The notes under the pieces were generated by a model. That model was not told where the DNA came from. It saw nothing but the letters and a program-made list of their open reading frames with translations, and ran no database searches. From Cymbomonas tetramitiformis (lineage: Eukaryota > Chlorophyta > Pyramimonadophyceae > Pyramimonadales > Pyramimonadaceae): 64,000 bases of DNA. The translations under genes were made by a program, and so were the position numbers. Positions 51,176-61,559 of this stretch are shown here, piece by piece; position 1 is the stretch's first letter, and each line of letters opens with the position of its first letter. The DNA lies in contig LGRX02035512.1 in NCBI GenBank assembly GCA_001247695.2, positions 16,737 to 80,736 of the forward strand. Reading direction: 5' to 3'.

Positions 51176-51679
51176 TTGTTTTCCTGTGTCGCAGACCGAC
51201 TCAGGAGAGGACAGAAAAATGACACAGTGCAAAACCTTCCCACCGCCGCAGCAAGAAGTAAATCGTCCCAGAAGAAGAAGAGCGACGGGGGGAAGAGAAG
51301 GAAGGACCCCGCAGTGAGCACAGCAGGCAAAGATGTCGAGATCAAGCCGTGTGTATTCCCTGAGGATCACCTGTTCCCAACGGCGGACGTAAAGAAATGG
51401 GAGGCGAAGAAGTTGCAGGTATCTTCCCTCTCCCCGTCGATCATATCAAGCCTGCTGCTTATCATTATTTCGCTTCGGCACTTACTAACTTTATATCCAG
51501 CGCCCCCGAGGCTAGCCCCCCCCGAGGTTCACGCCACCGAGGTCAGCGCCCCCGGGGTCAGCGCCCCCGAGGCCAGCGCCCCCGAGGCCAGCGCCCCCGA
51601 GGCCAGCGCCCCCGAGGCCAGCGCCCCCGAGTCCGTGTTAGTTTGTATGCCAGTTGATTTAAAGGCCACGTGGGGATAA
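51176..51679 (+). CDS. Short Lys-rich ORF with Ala-Pro-Glu repeat, element F
   Basis: 168 residues or fewer. It has a basic stretch (KSSQKKKSDGGKRRKD), a non-repetitive middle (CVFPEDHLFPTADVKKW), and a C-terminal run of SAPEA units encoded by a 15-bp repeat GCCCCCGAGGCCAGC (51500-51640). A GTATCTTCC donor-like site near 51419 and TATATCCAG near 51500 suggest an intron. Whether it is expressed is unknown. Confidence 0.3.
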   Translation: MFSCVADRLRRGQKNDTVQNLPTAAARSKSSQKKKSDGGKRRKDPAVSTAGKDVEIKPCVFPEDHLFPTADVKKWEAKKLQVSSLSPSIISSLLLIIISLRHLLTLYPAPPRLAPPEVHATEVSAPGVSAPEASAPEASAPEASAPEASAPESVLVCMPVDLKATWG

Positions 51680-51869
51680 TAATTGATTGTGCTGGGTGTG
51701 GTTGCACAGGTGTGGTTGCACTATAATAAGGTCACTTGGATTGTACGGTGGAGAACGAGAGAGGCTTGCTTGTAGGAGAATGGTTCAAGTCTTAAGACGT
51801 TTAGTGTAGCCTTACAGTGGTGGCATATATAATAGCGATGTAACTTGTTCCGTTTGGTTATTGTAAGTT

Positions 51870-52280
51870 ATCTAGAGGTGTGCACAACATTGAGAAGTAA
51901 TCTGATTTGGTAACACTTTTGTAATGGCTTACATGTTGTGAACCTTCACCGATTTGGTGACACTTGAGTAACCGTTTCTCGAGTGTAGAACTTCACTGTA
52001 ATTTTACGGATTGTGAACATCACTTGCGATATTTACCCGATTCGGTAACTTCCGTGTAACTTAACCGATTACATAATTTAGTGTAACTTTTCCGATTGTG
52101 CAACTTCACTGTAACTTTACCGATTGTGTAAACCACATGCGATATTTTTCCGATATGGTAACTTGTGTGGAAACTTTCCAATTGGGTATTACTCCCGTTA
52201 TTTGTGTGACCACGATGTTTCCCGTTAATGTGCTGCACGTGTACACGACCTACGGACATTTTCCGATTGTGTCCACATCG
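51870..52280 (+). repeat. Imperfect CCGATT-containing short repeats in element F
   Basis: Degenerate units of about 28-35 bp of the type CTGTAACTTTACCGATTGTG recur about ten times. No ORF. Confidence 0.6.
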
Positions 52281-52316
52281 TGAAAAATATCGACATAGTT
52301 ACAAGTGCCACTTTTC

Positions 52317-52528
52317 CAGATGGAGCTGGTGGTGCCGTTCCGGCAGGTGGTGCAGCTAGAGCTGGTGGTGCTGCTGCGGCAGGTGGTGTAGCTGGAGCTG
52401 GTGGTGCCTGTGCTGCTGGTGGTGCTGCAGCTGGTGGTGCTGCAGAATACGACGAGTACGAAGATTACGACGACGAATTGGAGTTCTGTGTGCCTGCTGG
52501 CGGTGTGGCAGCAGACTACGAGATTTAG
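52317..52528 (+). other. Gly/Ala-repeat ORF end in element F
   Basis: The open frame (from 52280) encodes GGAAAGGVAGAGGA-type repeats from a GGTGGTGCTGC(A/G)GC unit, followed by an acidic EYDEYEDYDDELEF tail and a stop at 52528. TTTTCCAG at 52313-52320 could be a splice acceptor. Coding status is uncertain. Confidence 0.3.
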
Positions 52529-52789
52529 CATCCTCGCGGGGGTGCTGTGCCAGCGGGCTAGCACTACCTGAGGGGACACTGCAGACAGGACGGGGGGCTA
52601 TCTGCATTCTCAGATTTCAGTTTTCAGTTTTGGATTTACGTTTGTGAGCCATCCGTTGATAATTAGGATGCACGTTTCGGGATTTGGCATATTCAGAATT
52701 GCTCAGTGGACAGTGCGGCTCTGCATTCATGCATATTAGCTGTTTCACTCTTTGCTCTATCTGTCACCACACTCAGTACTGAGGTGGTG

Positions 52790-53048
52790 TGCTGAGATTT
52801 GCTAGTTTCGGGGCAGCCCTGACCGGGAGTCCCGGTGTAGGCCCCCCCCTAGATATCTCGATTTGTCAGTTCAGACTGTGATGACCGCTAGACAACGACA
52901 GCGTGCCACGTGGGCAGTGTCGTTGGCCCGAGCCTATATAGCTCGGGTTTAGGGGTTTGACTTTTCGGCTTTGATATTATTGATATATTCTATCTGCATA
53001 TATCGAGTGCTTCCGTTTAGGATATTTCCCCATAAGGAAATTCCAGTA
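52790..53048 (+). repeat. 3' LTR of element F
   Basis: Copy of 44187-44445, followed by ATCCG. No clear polypurine tract lies just upstream; the preceding sequence is GAGGTGGTG. Confidence 0.92.
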
Positions 53049-53053
53049 ATCCG

Positions 53054-53473
53054 TACCTGCCAACCACACCCCCCCCACCCCCCCCGTCGCCGACCGACGT
53101 CCAGCGTTAACTAATTTTGTGATACTCGAGCCCAATCGGAGTAGTCGCAACCCTCCATGGGGCCGGCTCCGGGCGGGGGTGGGGGTTTAATGTCACCGGG
53201 GAGAGGGAGGGTCCTACACGCCTGTTGTTGGTTTATATGTCAAGGCCCGAGTCGACAACGTAATTCATTCGGCTAGTTTCGGCTCAACGAATGCAACATA
53301 ATGATAGCAAAATAAGATTTTATAGGTAAACAATTTGGTTATAGATAGGCAAACAAAGTTTCATATTTTTAGCACAATGGTATACTAGTTTGTTCATAAA
53401 TATGCCTCTACAATGTAATGTTACGGTCACTGTAGCGCTCTGCAAAATTCCATATGTAACGTGATGGCCGCTT
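53054..53473. other. Spacer with C/G-runs, no gene
   Basis: Starts with CCACACCCCCCCCACC-type runs, then mixed sequence. The stretch at about 53290-53420 is AT-rich and may be the 3' tail of the LINE fragment on the minus strand. Confidence 0.45.
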
Positions 53474-54139
53474 CTACGTGACGGAACGTCCCATTTCCTT
53501 TACGCTTTTGCCATAAACCTTATGTACCCGGTGAGCTAGTGTGCATTCGCGTTTAACCATTATATCCGTGTACGAACACCAAAGTTCAAAATAAAAATCT
53601 CGAACCCGGGTTTGCAATCGGGAACATAGATGTCCTGCAACTTTATATGTGTAGTGATGAATCAACCATTCCTTTAATGATAACGGAATCCTTCCATGAA
53701 AGAAATCCCCACGGTGTCTCGGTGTGAACCACGCCGTCAGCAAAGTTGTGTCAAGTCTCGTTCCGTCCGTGGGAAGCAAAGCATTTAACTTCTCAGCTAG
53801 CGCCTCTAATCCTTTAGTTCGCACGGATGCGATCGCCGGACACCTACACAATATATGATGCTCATTTGCGATGGCCTCATCATCAGGATGTAAAGGACAA
53901 TGACAACTCGGGTATAAATCAGGGTAGTTCCGCGTGTTTGTCACCTGAATATTCCTAGGTGTGGGGAGACTGCCTACCGATAGCTTTGCCATAAAAATAT
54001 CTTGTTTACATAGCCCTGCCCAACCTTTGCGTGACGCCTCATCCCACATATCTTCCCTTACCAAATACCGCAAATGACTTGTATCTTTCGTTTTGGCTAA
54101 CGCCTCTTGGAGCATCGCATCGTCCAACATCGAATACAC
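53474..54139 (-). pseudogene. C-terminal fragment of a LINE-type reverse transcriptase protein
   Basis: 221 residues. KLSVGSLPTPRNIQ followed by CHCPLHPDDEAIANEHHILCRC matches the C-terminal zinc region (zf-RVT-like) found after RT in many non-LTR retrotransposons: a C-x-C pair, an acidic linker, H-H and C-x-C. No RT core is present upstream, so it is a 5'-truncated copy, as is usual for LINEs. The frame itself is intact. Confidence 0.55.
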
Positions 54140-54464
54140 AAAACTATGTGAAGCGTGTGTCCTGATAATAGGCCCTCTATCCTCTATCTATATTGACGTG
54201 TGAGCGACAATACGTCTGTACAAACGGTGTGCCGAAATTGTCGCCGAGACCCCACTGTTAACGATGCAATGGGACGATAATTTGTGACGACGGCTCAGAA
54301 TCGCCGAAAATGACAGAATGACGAATTCAGCGATTCTGAGCGGCCGATCGGAATGATTTTCCCCGTGCAGACCTATTTCTGCCACTCGCAGGTTCTCATT
54401 TTAGTTTTCCGACGCCAAGCGAAAAGGGCTGCAGTCCTTGTTTGACTTGTTGCATATGAACCAT
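54140..54464. other. No gene recognised
   Basis: Mixed sequence containing inverted CAGAATCGCC / GCGATTCTG arms near 54297-54340. Confidence 0.45.
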
Positions 54465-55015
54465 CTGCGTGTGACTAAGCATGCATATGGGTCATATGTT
54501 ATTCCCAAGACTGTTAGTATCACGGGGGTACCAACAATCTCGGGATCAAGTAAGCCATTCTCAACATTTTGAGATGCCCGTGAGCTTAGCCCTTTGCGCA
54601 AAGTTTCCACTTCTCAGGTAGAACGGATTTTCAACGGATTTTCGCTTGTATCTTTAGATCCGCTTTGAGCTAGGTAAAAAGTGGAACAGAATATTGATGC
54701 TGAGGCTCGCGCGCATCCGTTGCACACATCCGATATACCCCCGCTAGTGCGGGGGTATAGCGGATGCTCGATTGAGCGCTCCATGGTGCGAGACAACGAA
54801 ATGAGGCTCGTTTTCAAGATCTTTATCGCGTGAAGATGCAGGACACCGTTGGAAGCAAGTTGAAGTATCAGTATGCTTCCTAAGTGGCATACTAATACAT
54901 GAAAACTTCCAGTGCTTCGAAAAAATGAGTTGGCGAATTTAGGTTAAACATACAGTGCATCGAAAACCCTGAATTTTCCATCTGAATCGGCCATTGCGAT
55001 TTCGTGGGTGTAAAT
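54465..55015 (+). repeat. Dispersed repeat with conserved hairpins, copy 2
   Basis: Relative of 42450-43020. The main hairpin is stronger here: ATCCGATATACCCCCGC, loop TAGT, GCGGGGGTATAGCGGAT (54728-54766), a 17-bp stem with one mismatch. GGTACCAACAATC, GTATGC / GCATAC and CCTGAATTTTCC follow in the same order as in copy 1. Confidence 0.6.
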
Positions 55016-55794
55016 TTGGGCGCACCGTTTGTACTCATGCGCGTGACTGTAGACGGACCCGAGTTTGACGTGACGTGACGGACCCGACATTAGTTGGCAA
55101 TCGCGTGCCTCTGTAAAAACGGTGGACCTCCAACCACAGACGTGGGAAGTGTCACGTGGCAAGAACGTAGTACAGACGTAGTACAGAGACAGCGTAGTGC
55201 CCAGAGGTGTGCACTTATATAAGGGGTAGACTTATATAAGTCCAACTTATACTTATACTTATATAAGTATAAGGGGGCCTGACAGGTCTGATTTTGGACT
55301 TAACTTATCGTGTATAAGTGGTCATTTGGACTTATACTTATATGGACTTATTAAGTCCAAAATGGACTTAATAAGTCCATATTTGGACTTATATAAGTCC
55401 AAAATCAGACTTATTTTCCCGAAATTCTGCTGGCGTGGACGGTGAAAGCCACGCCCATTCAGGCATTCACCCTCGACGAGTATACAGTATTTCAGACGTG
55501 TGCAACACGAGTCACAGTCCCACACTAACAGTGGGCCCTTTTAGGGCCTAAAAGGGCCCGGGGCCAGTCCGGGACAGTGCTCGTGTCACACGTCCACCCT
55601 GTATATCGAGTTTACACTTTCGACATCCTACATCCCGACAAGTGGCACGACGTAGGCGCAGGCGTGCAGCGGTCCAGTCTGTAAGCTCTCTCGATACAGT
55701 ATGATAGAGTGGAATAAATTTCCGCCTTCGTCAAATTGCGAACTCACATATTGACCTTCGTTACTGTTGCTGTGAGCGATATATAGCTCTCACT

Positions 55795-56274
55795 ATGAGA
55801 GTCCTACGTTTCTTTTTCCTAATATGCGCAGCGGTATGTTTCGCGCATGAGAACATCACCAAGGAGAATGCTTCCCTGCCAACCTTTTACAACGAAGGCT
55901 CCTCGCCACATCCTAGTGGCGGTTCCGACTCTTTTTTCGACTCCCCTCCTCCTCCTCCTCCTCCCTTCTTTCGTTCGAATGCTTGGGATCTTATCCCCAT
56001 TGCCTTCACTCGATATGTTGACAAGCCGATCGTCTTCGAGAATCATCGTCCACAACGCAGTGGGAAAGCTATACTGGTGCTGAACCCTGATTTGCCCGCT
56101 TACAATGAGGACCTGACGGTGCAAGAGGTATTGCTCCAGTCCGAGATTGAGTACTTGCGGTACAAGATATTTTTTCGGTGGTTGTCCATTTCATCGAATC
56201 GATCATTATTACAGACAAGGACACCGGCAGCACGAAGGAGGTTTGGAAGCCAGCTCACAGAAGCCTCGGTTTAA
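55795..56274 (+). CDS. ORF with signal peptide inside the hAT element
   Basis: 159 residues starting MRVLRFFFLICAAVCFA, a textbook signal peptide, then N-x-T/S sites, a short Pro run and an acidic stretch. No family is recognised. It lies just upstream of the transposase in another frame and overlaps its first codons. It may be a captured host first exon that is spliced to something else, or a chance ORF. A normal hAT transposase would begin here with a BED zinc finger, which is absent. Confidence 0.35.
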   Translation: MRVLRFFFLICAAVCFAHENITKENASLPTFYNEGSSPHPSGGSDSFFDSPPPPPPPFFRSNAWDLIPIAFTRYVDKPIVFENHRPQRSGKAILVLNPDLPAYNEDLTVQEVLLQSEIEYLRYKIFFRWLSISSNRSLLQTRTPAARRRFGSQLTEASV

Positions 56275-57625
56275 TCGAGACGCCAAAAACCAGTGGTACT
56301 GCTATCGCAACCTCCCTTTCCAAATGCCTTGATAAATACTCCCTCAAGAACCGTGTTGTAGCATTTGTATTTGATGGGGGTGCCAACTTGAAGACATGTG
56401 CAGCAGCCTTGACTGAAATCGTCACTTGCGAGGTTCTCGAATTGTCATCGGCGTATTATGGAGATTGTTACGCACATGCGATAAATGGTGCCTGTAATGG
56501 TGCTGTAAAGAAAGAGGTATCGAAAGATATCATGCCTGGTTGTGATGACATCATCGGTGACGCTCGTGTCGAACTTCAATCGTGCATTACCTATACGAAG
56601 AAGAGCCCCTTGGGCATGTCACTGTGGAAGAGATCTTGTGTCGAGAAGAACCTACCATTCAAACGGTTGCCTACTCCTGTCAAAACTCGTTTCTCCAGCA
56701 CCTTCCGAATGTTTGAATCATGCCTGCAGTACATGCCTGCCATTCAAAATATGTTTCACACATTAGTGGCTTCGAAATATCGGTCCCGGGAGCCGAGTGA
56801 GGATACGTTTAAAGTTGCGCAAGTTGTTCAAGAGACTCTCAAATATCCCACGGCCGTGACCACTAAGGCACAAACACGCGGCTATTGGATGATTTCTGAT
56901 GCGGCTAATCGAGTCGTAAGTTTGCAGCTCCATTTCATGGATGACATCGCTCGTCTGGAGGGCGGGAGAACTGTCGGAGATATCGTTACCGAGGACGACC
57001 CTTACTTGCACCAGCTTCAACTCAGCATGAGGCGCGCCATAGTCTCTCACTTATCACCCTTTCTTAAACCTTTTTTGCAATTTGATTCATCCAAAGGGCA
57101 TCTCATGATATCATTGATGCTAGATCCTCGGTACAAGACTTTGCAAGTGATCGGGAAGTTACATGCGAAAACTCCTGGACAAACCCCGGCACTCTTCCAA
57201 GCACTTGTTCAACAGTATACTCGAGATGTTTTGATGCCGTTATTAGTGGCGGTGGACAGTATCCCAATCTTAGACTTTTGGCTCGAATTATTTATTCCAT
57301 TCCTGGCAGTGAGATTGAGAACGAGCGGATCTTCAGTATCGCCGGTTGCATTGCCTCGATCAAACGCAGCACAATGTTGGCAGAAAATCTTCACATGCTC
57401 GCTCATATAAATCAAAATCTCCCTGATGATCCTTTAGAAAATCTGTATGTGCCAGAAGATAAGATGAGTGCTTTTACTGATTCTTTCGTCTCGTCATTCG
57501 ATCTTGACACTTATGAGGGCTTTACGGCATACGATGAGGCTTTGGGTGCACAACATGAAGAGGCCCTGATCGAAAATGAATTTGTCGATGAGAGCATGGC
57601 AGAGATCTTCCCTCCTGGCGAATAA
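56151..57625 (+). pseudogene. hAT transposase, N-terminally truncated and frameshifted
   Basis: Two frames. The first (to about 57285) begins VVVHFIES and contains AFVFDGGANLKTCAAAL, the second catalytic-Asp block of hAT, then YAHAINGACN and MLDPRYKTL. The second (about 57278-57625) contains SIPGSEIENERIFSIAGCIA, the hAT C-terminal dimerisation block. One base is out of phase between FIPFLA and MARIIYSI (about 57285-57300). The BED finger and the first catalytic Asp are missing, and a TGA precedes the frame near 56148. It probably cannot act on its own. Confidence 0.85.
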
Positions 57626-57960
57626 GTTATCTCTTGATCTCGTGCGGTTTTGATTTCTGATTTGGTTTCGAGTTTTACATAGCTTGGTTTTGATTTTAGA
57701 TTTGGTTTCGAGTTTTGCAAAGCTTTATATGATATTCGATTGGTTTATTTAGTGTATGCAGTATTTTTTTATAATGGCATTTTCATTAGTATTTCAATAT
57801 TAGCAACCATGTCTTTCGGAATCATGTGTCCTCGTGCGATAGCCTTACACAAGTGTTTCGTTGAGTACGTCACAATCGTGCCATGCTATGCCAACGTGAA
57901 CACTCCACAGTCTGCCTTATTAAATAACCCCAAAATTAGACGTACATAACCCCAAATTAG
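57626..57960. other. 3' non-coding part of the hAT element
   Basis: Contains a short tandem of TTGATTT(C/T)(T/A)GATTTGGTTTCGAGTTTT(A/G)CA (about 57647-57722). No gene. Confidence 0.5.
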
Positions 57961-58177
57961 GACTTATATAACCCCACAATCGGACTTATATAGGTCCAGA
58001 ATGGACTTAATAAGTCCAAAATGGACTTATATAAGTATAAGTATAAGTATAAGTTTTTTGGACTTATACAGACTTATATAAGCCCCAAAAATGACTTATA
58101 TCGCCTCGGGGAGGACTTATATAAGTCAAGGACTTATATCAAAAAATCCGATATAAGTGCACACCTCTGGTAGTGAC

Positions 58178-58785
58178 ACAGACGACGTAGTGTCCACAGT
58201 GCTAATATTGGTCTACTAATACGGGTAAGATGTCCGGACAAATTTCTAATTTCAAATTTGATCAACTTGAACTTCAAAGCACTGGATGACAGACGAGACT
58301 CGAGACGTCGAGAGTATCAGGTTCATCTTCATGCGATGGACCTCCAGTTTTCTAATCAGCTGCGGCTACATAGCCCAGCTTGCATGACACATATGACACA
58401 TATGTGAATGGAACCCGGCCGGTGCAAGAGCAAAAGTCCACACAAGTCCACAGTAACACGGCAAGAGGCCCTCTCAGTCCGTAGCTGGCCTCTTATGCCT
58501 CCGACTGATCAGAAAACCTCAGTTTTCAGATCTGCTCCGGATGACAGTCATACTGCCTGTCATCCTACACTGATCAGAAAACCATCAGTTTTATAGTATC
58601 AATTGACATAAATCTACGATGTATTTAAATGTTTGAATGTCTGAAAATGCTTACAGTTTACTTAGGAACTCTTCAAAACAGCTGATGGCGCCATTGGTAA
58701 CTCGGAAAAGTCAATTTCATCCTCAAGTTACCGTCAAAATCGATGCTGTTAGGTTGTAGAGCGCCTTTCTGTGATTAGGAGAGGG
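58178..58785. other. Upstream region of the 14-3-3 gene
   Basis: No gene seen. The block CTGATCAGAAAACC.CAGTTTT occurs twice (about 58505 and 58571), and an inverted, shorter form lies near 58345. A promoter for the 14-3-3 gene should lie here, but no motif is decisive. Confidence 0.45.
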
Positions 58786-60471
58786 ATGTACGACTTCATT
58801 GATTCGCGCGAAGGGCTGGTGTATCACGCTAAACTGTCTGAACAAGCAGAACGTTTCGATGGTATACGCTTCCTCCCGAAATTGTTATTGATTTCATTGG
58901 GTCACAAAATTGAGCCGTTGTTAGCTCAGAAGTTAACTCAATCCGAACCCTAGTCGACGGTGGGTAATATGTTGACAAATGTGGGATGGTGAACGAAATC
59001 TCAAACGTTTTGGGCCTTCCCGTGGTCGCAGACATGATGTATTTTATGAGGAGGTTGGCCGAGTTTCGAACTGAGCTCACGGTATCGCGTGCACCTTTCC
59101 TCTTCATCTCACGATGAAAATCTCACGAGTGTTCTAGGTTCAGTTTGTGCGTACTTCTCAGTGATGCGTGCGTCACTGTAGAGCGCTTGCTGACGTGCTC
59201 CACTTTCTTCCCACGCAACGTGAAGCACATAATCTGCCCTTTATCTTCCCTTGGTTTTGTTATTCGAGTTCGGGCTCGGGCGCCCTATAGGTCGAGGAGC
59301 GAAATTTATTTTCTGTCGCTTACAAGAACACCGTTGGGAGTCGGCGATCTTGCTGGCGCATCCTGAACACCGAGCAGAGGAAAGCGATGCAGAAGGTAGT
59401 CTCATCCTTCACTCCGCTTTCGGATTTTCACTTTTTCAGGGGTGCCTGACCCCGCTCGGCGCGTTGTGCACAGCATTCCGACTTGGATAAAATACCTTTA
59501 CTCGAACGTTACAAAGAAGACATTGAGATCGAGCTAACTGAGTTGTGCTACGGTAAGTTCGTTGTGTCTGTTCTCCCGGGTCCCCCGTTGCTCCTGCTTG
59601 GTCTAAATATGGTATCGCGGCGCTTCGCAGAAGTTTTGGATGTCCTTGATGATCATTTGCTACCTTACGCGAGGACCTCCGAGTCGAAGGTCTTCTATTA
59701 CAAATTGTACGGTCTGCTGCTCCACCGAATGTTACCCTATGGGGGGAATCGGTGAACCCGTGTTCTTGTCCCGCTTGGCATCCCCCGGGAAGCAGTGAGG
59801 AGAATACTGCAAGGTCTATTCATGTCTTGCAACAGATCGAATCTCATTTGAGGGGTGGTTTAGCAGAAAAGGAGACTACTTTCGCTACTTGTCGGAGGTG
59901 AAAAAAAATCCTGGTCAGCGGAAGGAGGCGGCAGAAGGCGCCCTGGATGGGTACAGGGTGCGCGCCACTCTTGATATTGCCACCCAACTATAGTTCACGT
60001 GCGAGCGTCGTAAACCGTGTCTATTCCCTTCGTCATCCCAGCGCCGAACTCTGTCATGTAGTTGGGAGGCAAAAAACTCGCATCTGTATGCCATCCGGAC
60101 AGTCTCCTGACTGTCCTTAATTGTCTCAAACTTCGCACGCAGGAGGCATCAGAGCTTGGGAGCCGTACGCTGGCTCCAACGGATCCCATCCGCCTGGGCC
60201 TCGCGTTGAACTTTGCGGTGTTTTACCACGAGATTCTCGAATCCCCGGAACGGTATCCCCGCCGTTCACTCTCTGGTCCACGGGATTTCTTTCGCACAAA
60301 CAATCGTTTGCCAAAAGGCGCACTGCTGACATTTCATTAAAAATAGCTTTCTTCTTGCATGCTTTGAAATGCTTTTCTAGGTGTTTGAGAGAAAATCTCT
60401 CCTGGCTGGCATGGGTGAGGTGGGAACATACGATAACAGACCTGAGGAGTTCCGTTCGACGGATCCTCTAA
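58786..60471 (+). CDS. 14-3-3 protein gene, seven clear exons plus uncertain 3' end
   Basis: 14-3-3 proteins are dimeric cytosolic adaptors that bind phosphoserine/threonine motifs. Exons with GT-AG borders: 58786-58861, 59032-59081, 59291-59395, 59474-59552, 59631-59706, 59867-59957, 60143-60252. The phases fit throughout, giving 195 codons. Key blocks: [38 protein letters not shown] (the Arg of the phosphate pocket), [31 protein letters not shown] and [15 protein letters not shown]. Helix H and the C-terminus (about 50 residues) are not found in a normal form. An exon starting at 60381 after TTTTCTAG would be in phase and encode [11 protein letters not shown], similar to the family's LLRDNLTLW, but it skips the helix H exon. 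The start ATG is followed by DFIDSREG, close to the usual N-terminus. Confidence 0.85.
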
Positions 60472-60720
60472 ATAGCGAAGTGACCAGGATCTCGCTGTGG
60501 CACTCAGATGCCTATACCCCGGCTCGTTTATCTAAACAGGCCGTGGCCCAGTGTCCAAACTGTGTTTACGTCTCGATCCAACGGTCCAAGGAATCCCGAT
60601 CTGCCCCATCTCGATATGACGGTCAAGGAAACCCTGGGGAACTACTGCGTGATCTAGGGTTTAGAAACGTCTAAGATTCCGCAAGCTCCAGTCTGACCAA
60701 AATATCTCTGCCGTTCACTC
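60472..60720 (+). other. Region after the 14-3-3 gene, with a duplicated 65-bp block
   Basis: GCCGTTCACTCT followed by a related CAAACAATCGTTTGCC or CAAATAATCGATTTGCC block occurs at about 60263-60318 and 60708-60768. An ORF (60381-60674) contains ARLSKQAVAQ, which faintly resembles the helix H block of 14-3-3 (AxxLAKQAF), and ends ELLRDLGFRN; it may be a decayed 3' exon. Confidence 0.35.
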
Positions 60721-61559
60721 TATGGTCGCTGGAGCCAACTCTTTTCCACAAATAATCGATTTGCCCTGTTGTAGACATTGCTTCTGCCACTGCCACTGCT
60801 CCAGCTTGCTTCATGCCCTCCACCTCGGAGTAGTCCACCCAAAGTACATCTCCTTGTGCTCGTCGGGAACAGCTGTGGGGTCAATTGTAGGCATGGATTG
60901 CCACGGACAGCTGAGACCAGCCACCCAGGAAGCAACACTTCTCCAGCAATGCACCCACCGCCCTGGCACACGTGCACGCACCCTTGCGTGTGTAGTGCCC
61001 CGAGAAGTGCCTCCCCTCCGGGGGGACAGCGTGCCGAAGGCCAGCTGCACCCAGTTGTTGGCCTGGGCCGACGTCAAGCGTCCCTGCTTCCAGAGCAGCC
61101 TCCAGTAGCTCTCCCTGTATGCTTTGCTGCACGATGAGGATGCCTGCCGCCAAAAATCGTCCCTGGCCCGCTGCCAGCGCACACCCGCAACAGCTCCGCC
61201 CTGCCGGTCGGCTGCATATCCAACTCGTGTGCGTGCACCTTCGCCACACGCCTAGTTGGTAGCCAGGTCCGCACGGTCTCCTCCTCCTCCTGAGCGTCCG
61301 CAGCTCCACGTGCAGAGATGCCATGCCCTTCGCAGGCATGCCATCATTCCGTCGGCTGGGAGGATCCGAGCTACTCGGAGCCTCCGGCTGGGACGTTTTA
61401 CATTCCTTGCTCCCCGCTGCACATTCCGTCGCGGGAGTGAAGAGTTCCTGCCGCCGCGGCAAGATGACGATCTCCTCGGATAGTGCTTCCAGCTGCTGGG
61501 ACCGCATCTGCCCCGGCCAGTACGGGGCCACCACTGTGGCGGTGCACCTCTCCTCCCGC

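Larger units (their letters stand above)
44187..53048 (+). mobile_element. Element F: LTR element with gag but no pol
   Basis: LTRs of 259 bp (44187-44445 and 52790-53048) begin TGCTGAGATT and end TTCCAGTA. The duplication ATCCG flanks both sides (44182-44186 and 49-53 of 53000, that is 53049-53053). The 8.86-kb element has one long ORF, gag-like, and no RT, integrase or protease. The remaining 5.7 kb is mostly tandem arrays of unrelated units. It therefore fits a large non-autonomous retrotransposon (LARD-type) that would rely on the proteins of a relative. The gag fragment at 1-309 shows that related elements exist nearby. Confidence 0.9.
55202..58169 (+). mobile_element. 2968-bp hAT transposon
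   Basis: The terminal inverted repeats agree over 19 bp: CAGAGGTGTGCACTTATAT at 55202 and its complement at 58151-58169. The 8-bp duplication GTAGTGCC / GTAGTGAC (55194-55201 and 58170-58177) has one mismatch. Both subterminal regions (55215-55400 and 57960-58140) are packed with the palindrome ACTTATATAAGT and half-sites. The element carries a hAT transposase broken by a frameshift and lacking its N-terminus, so it is probably no longer autonomous. Confidence 0.95.
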
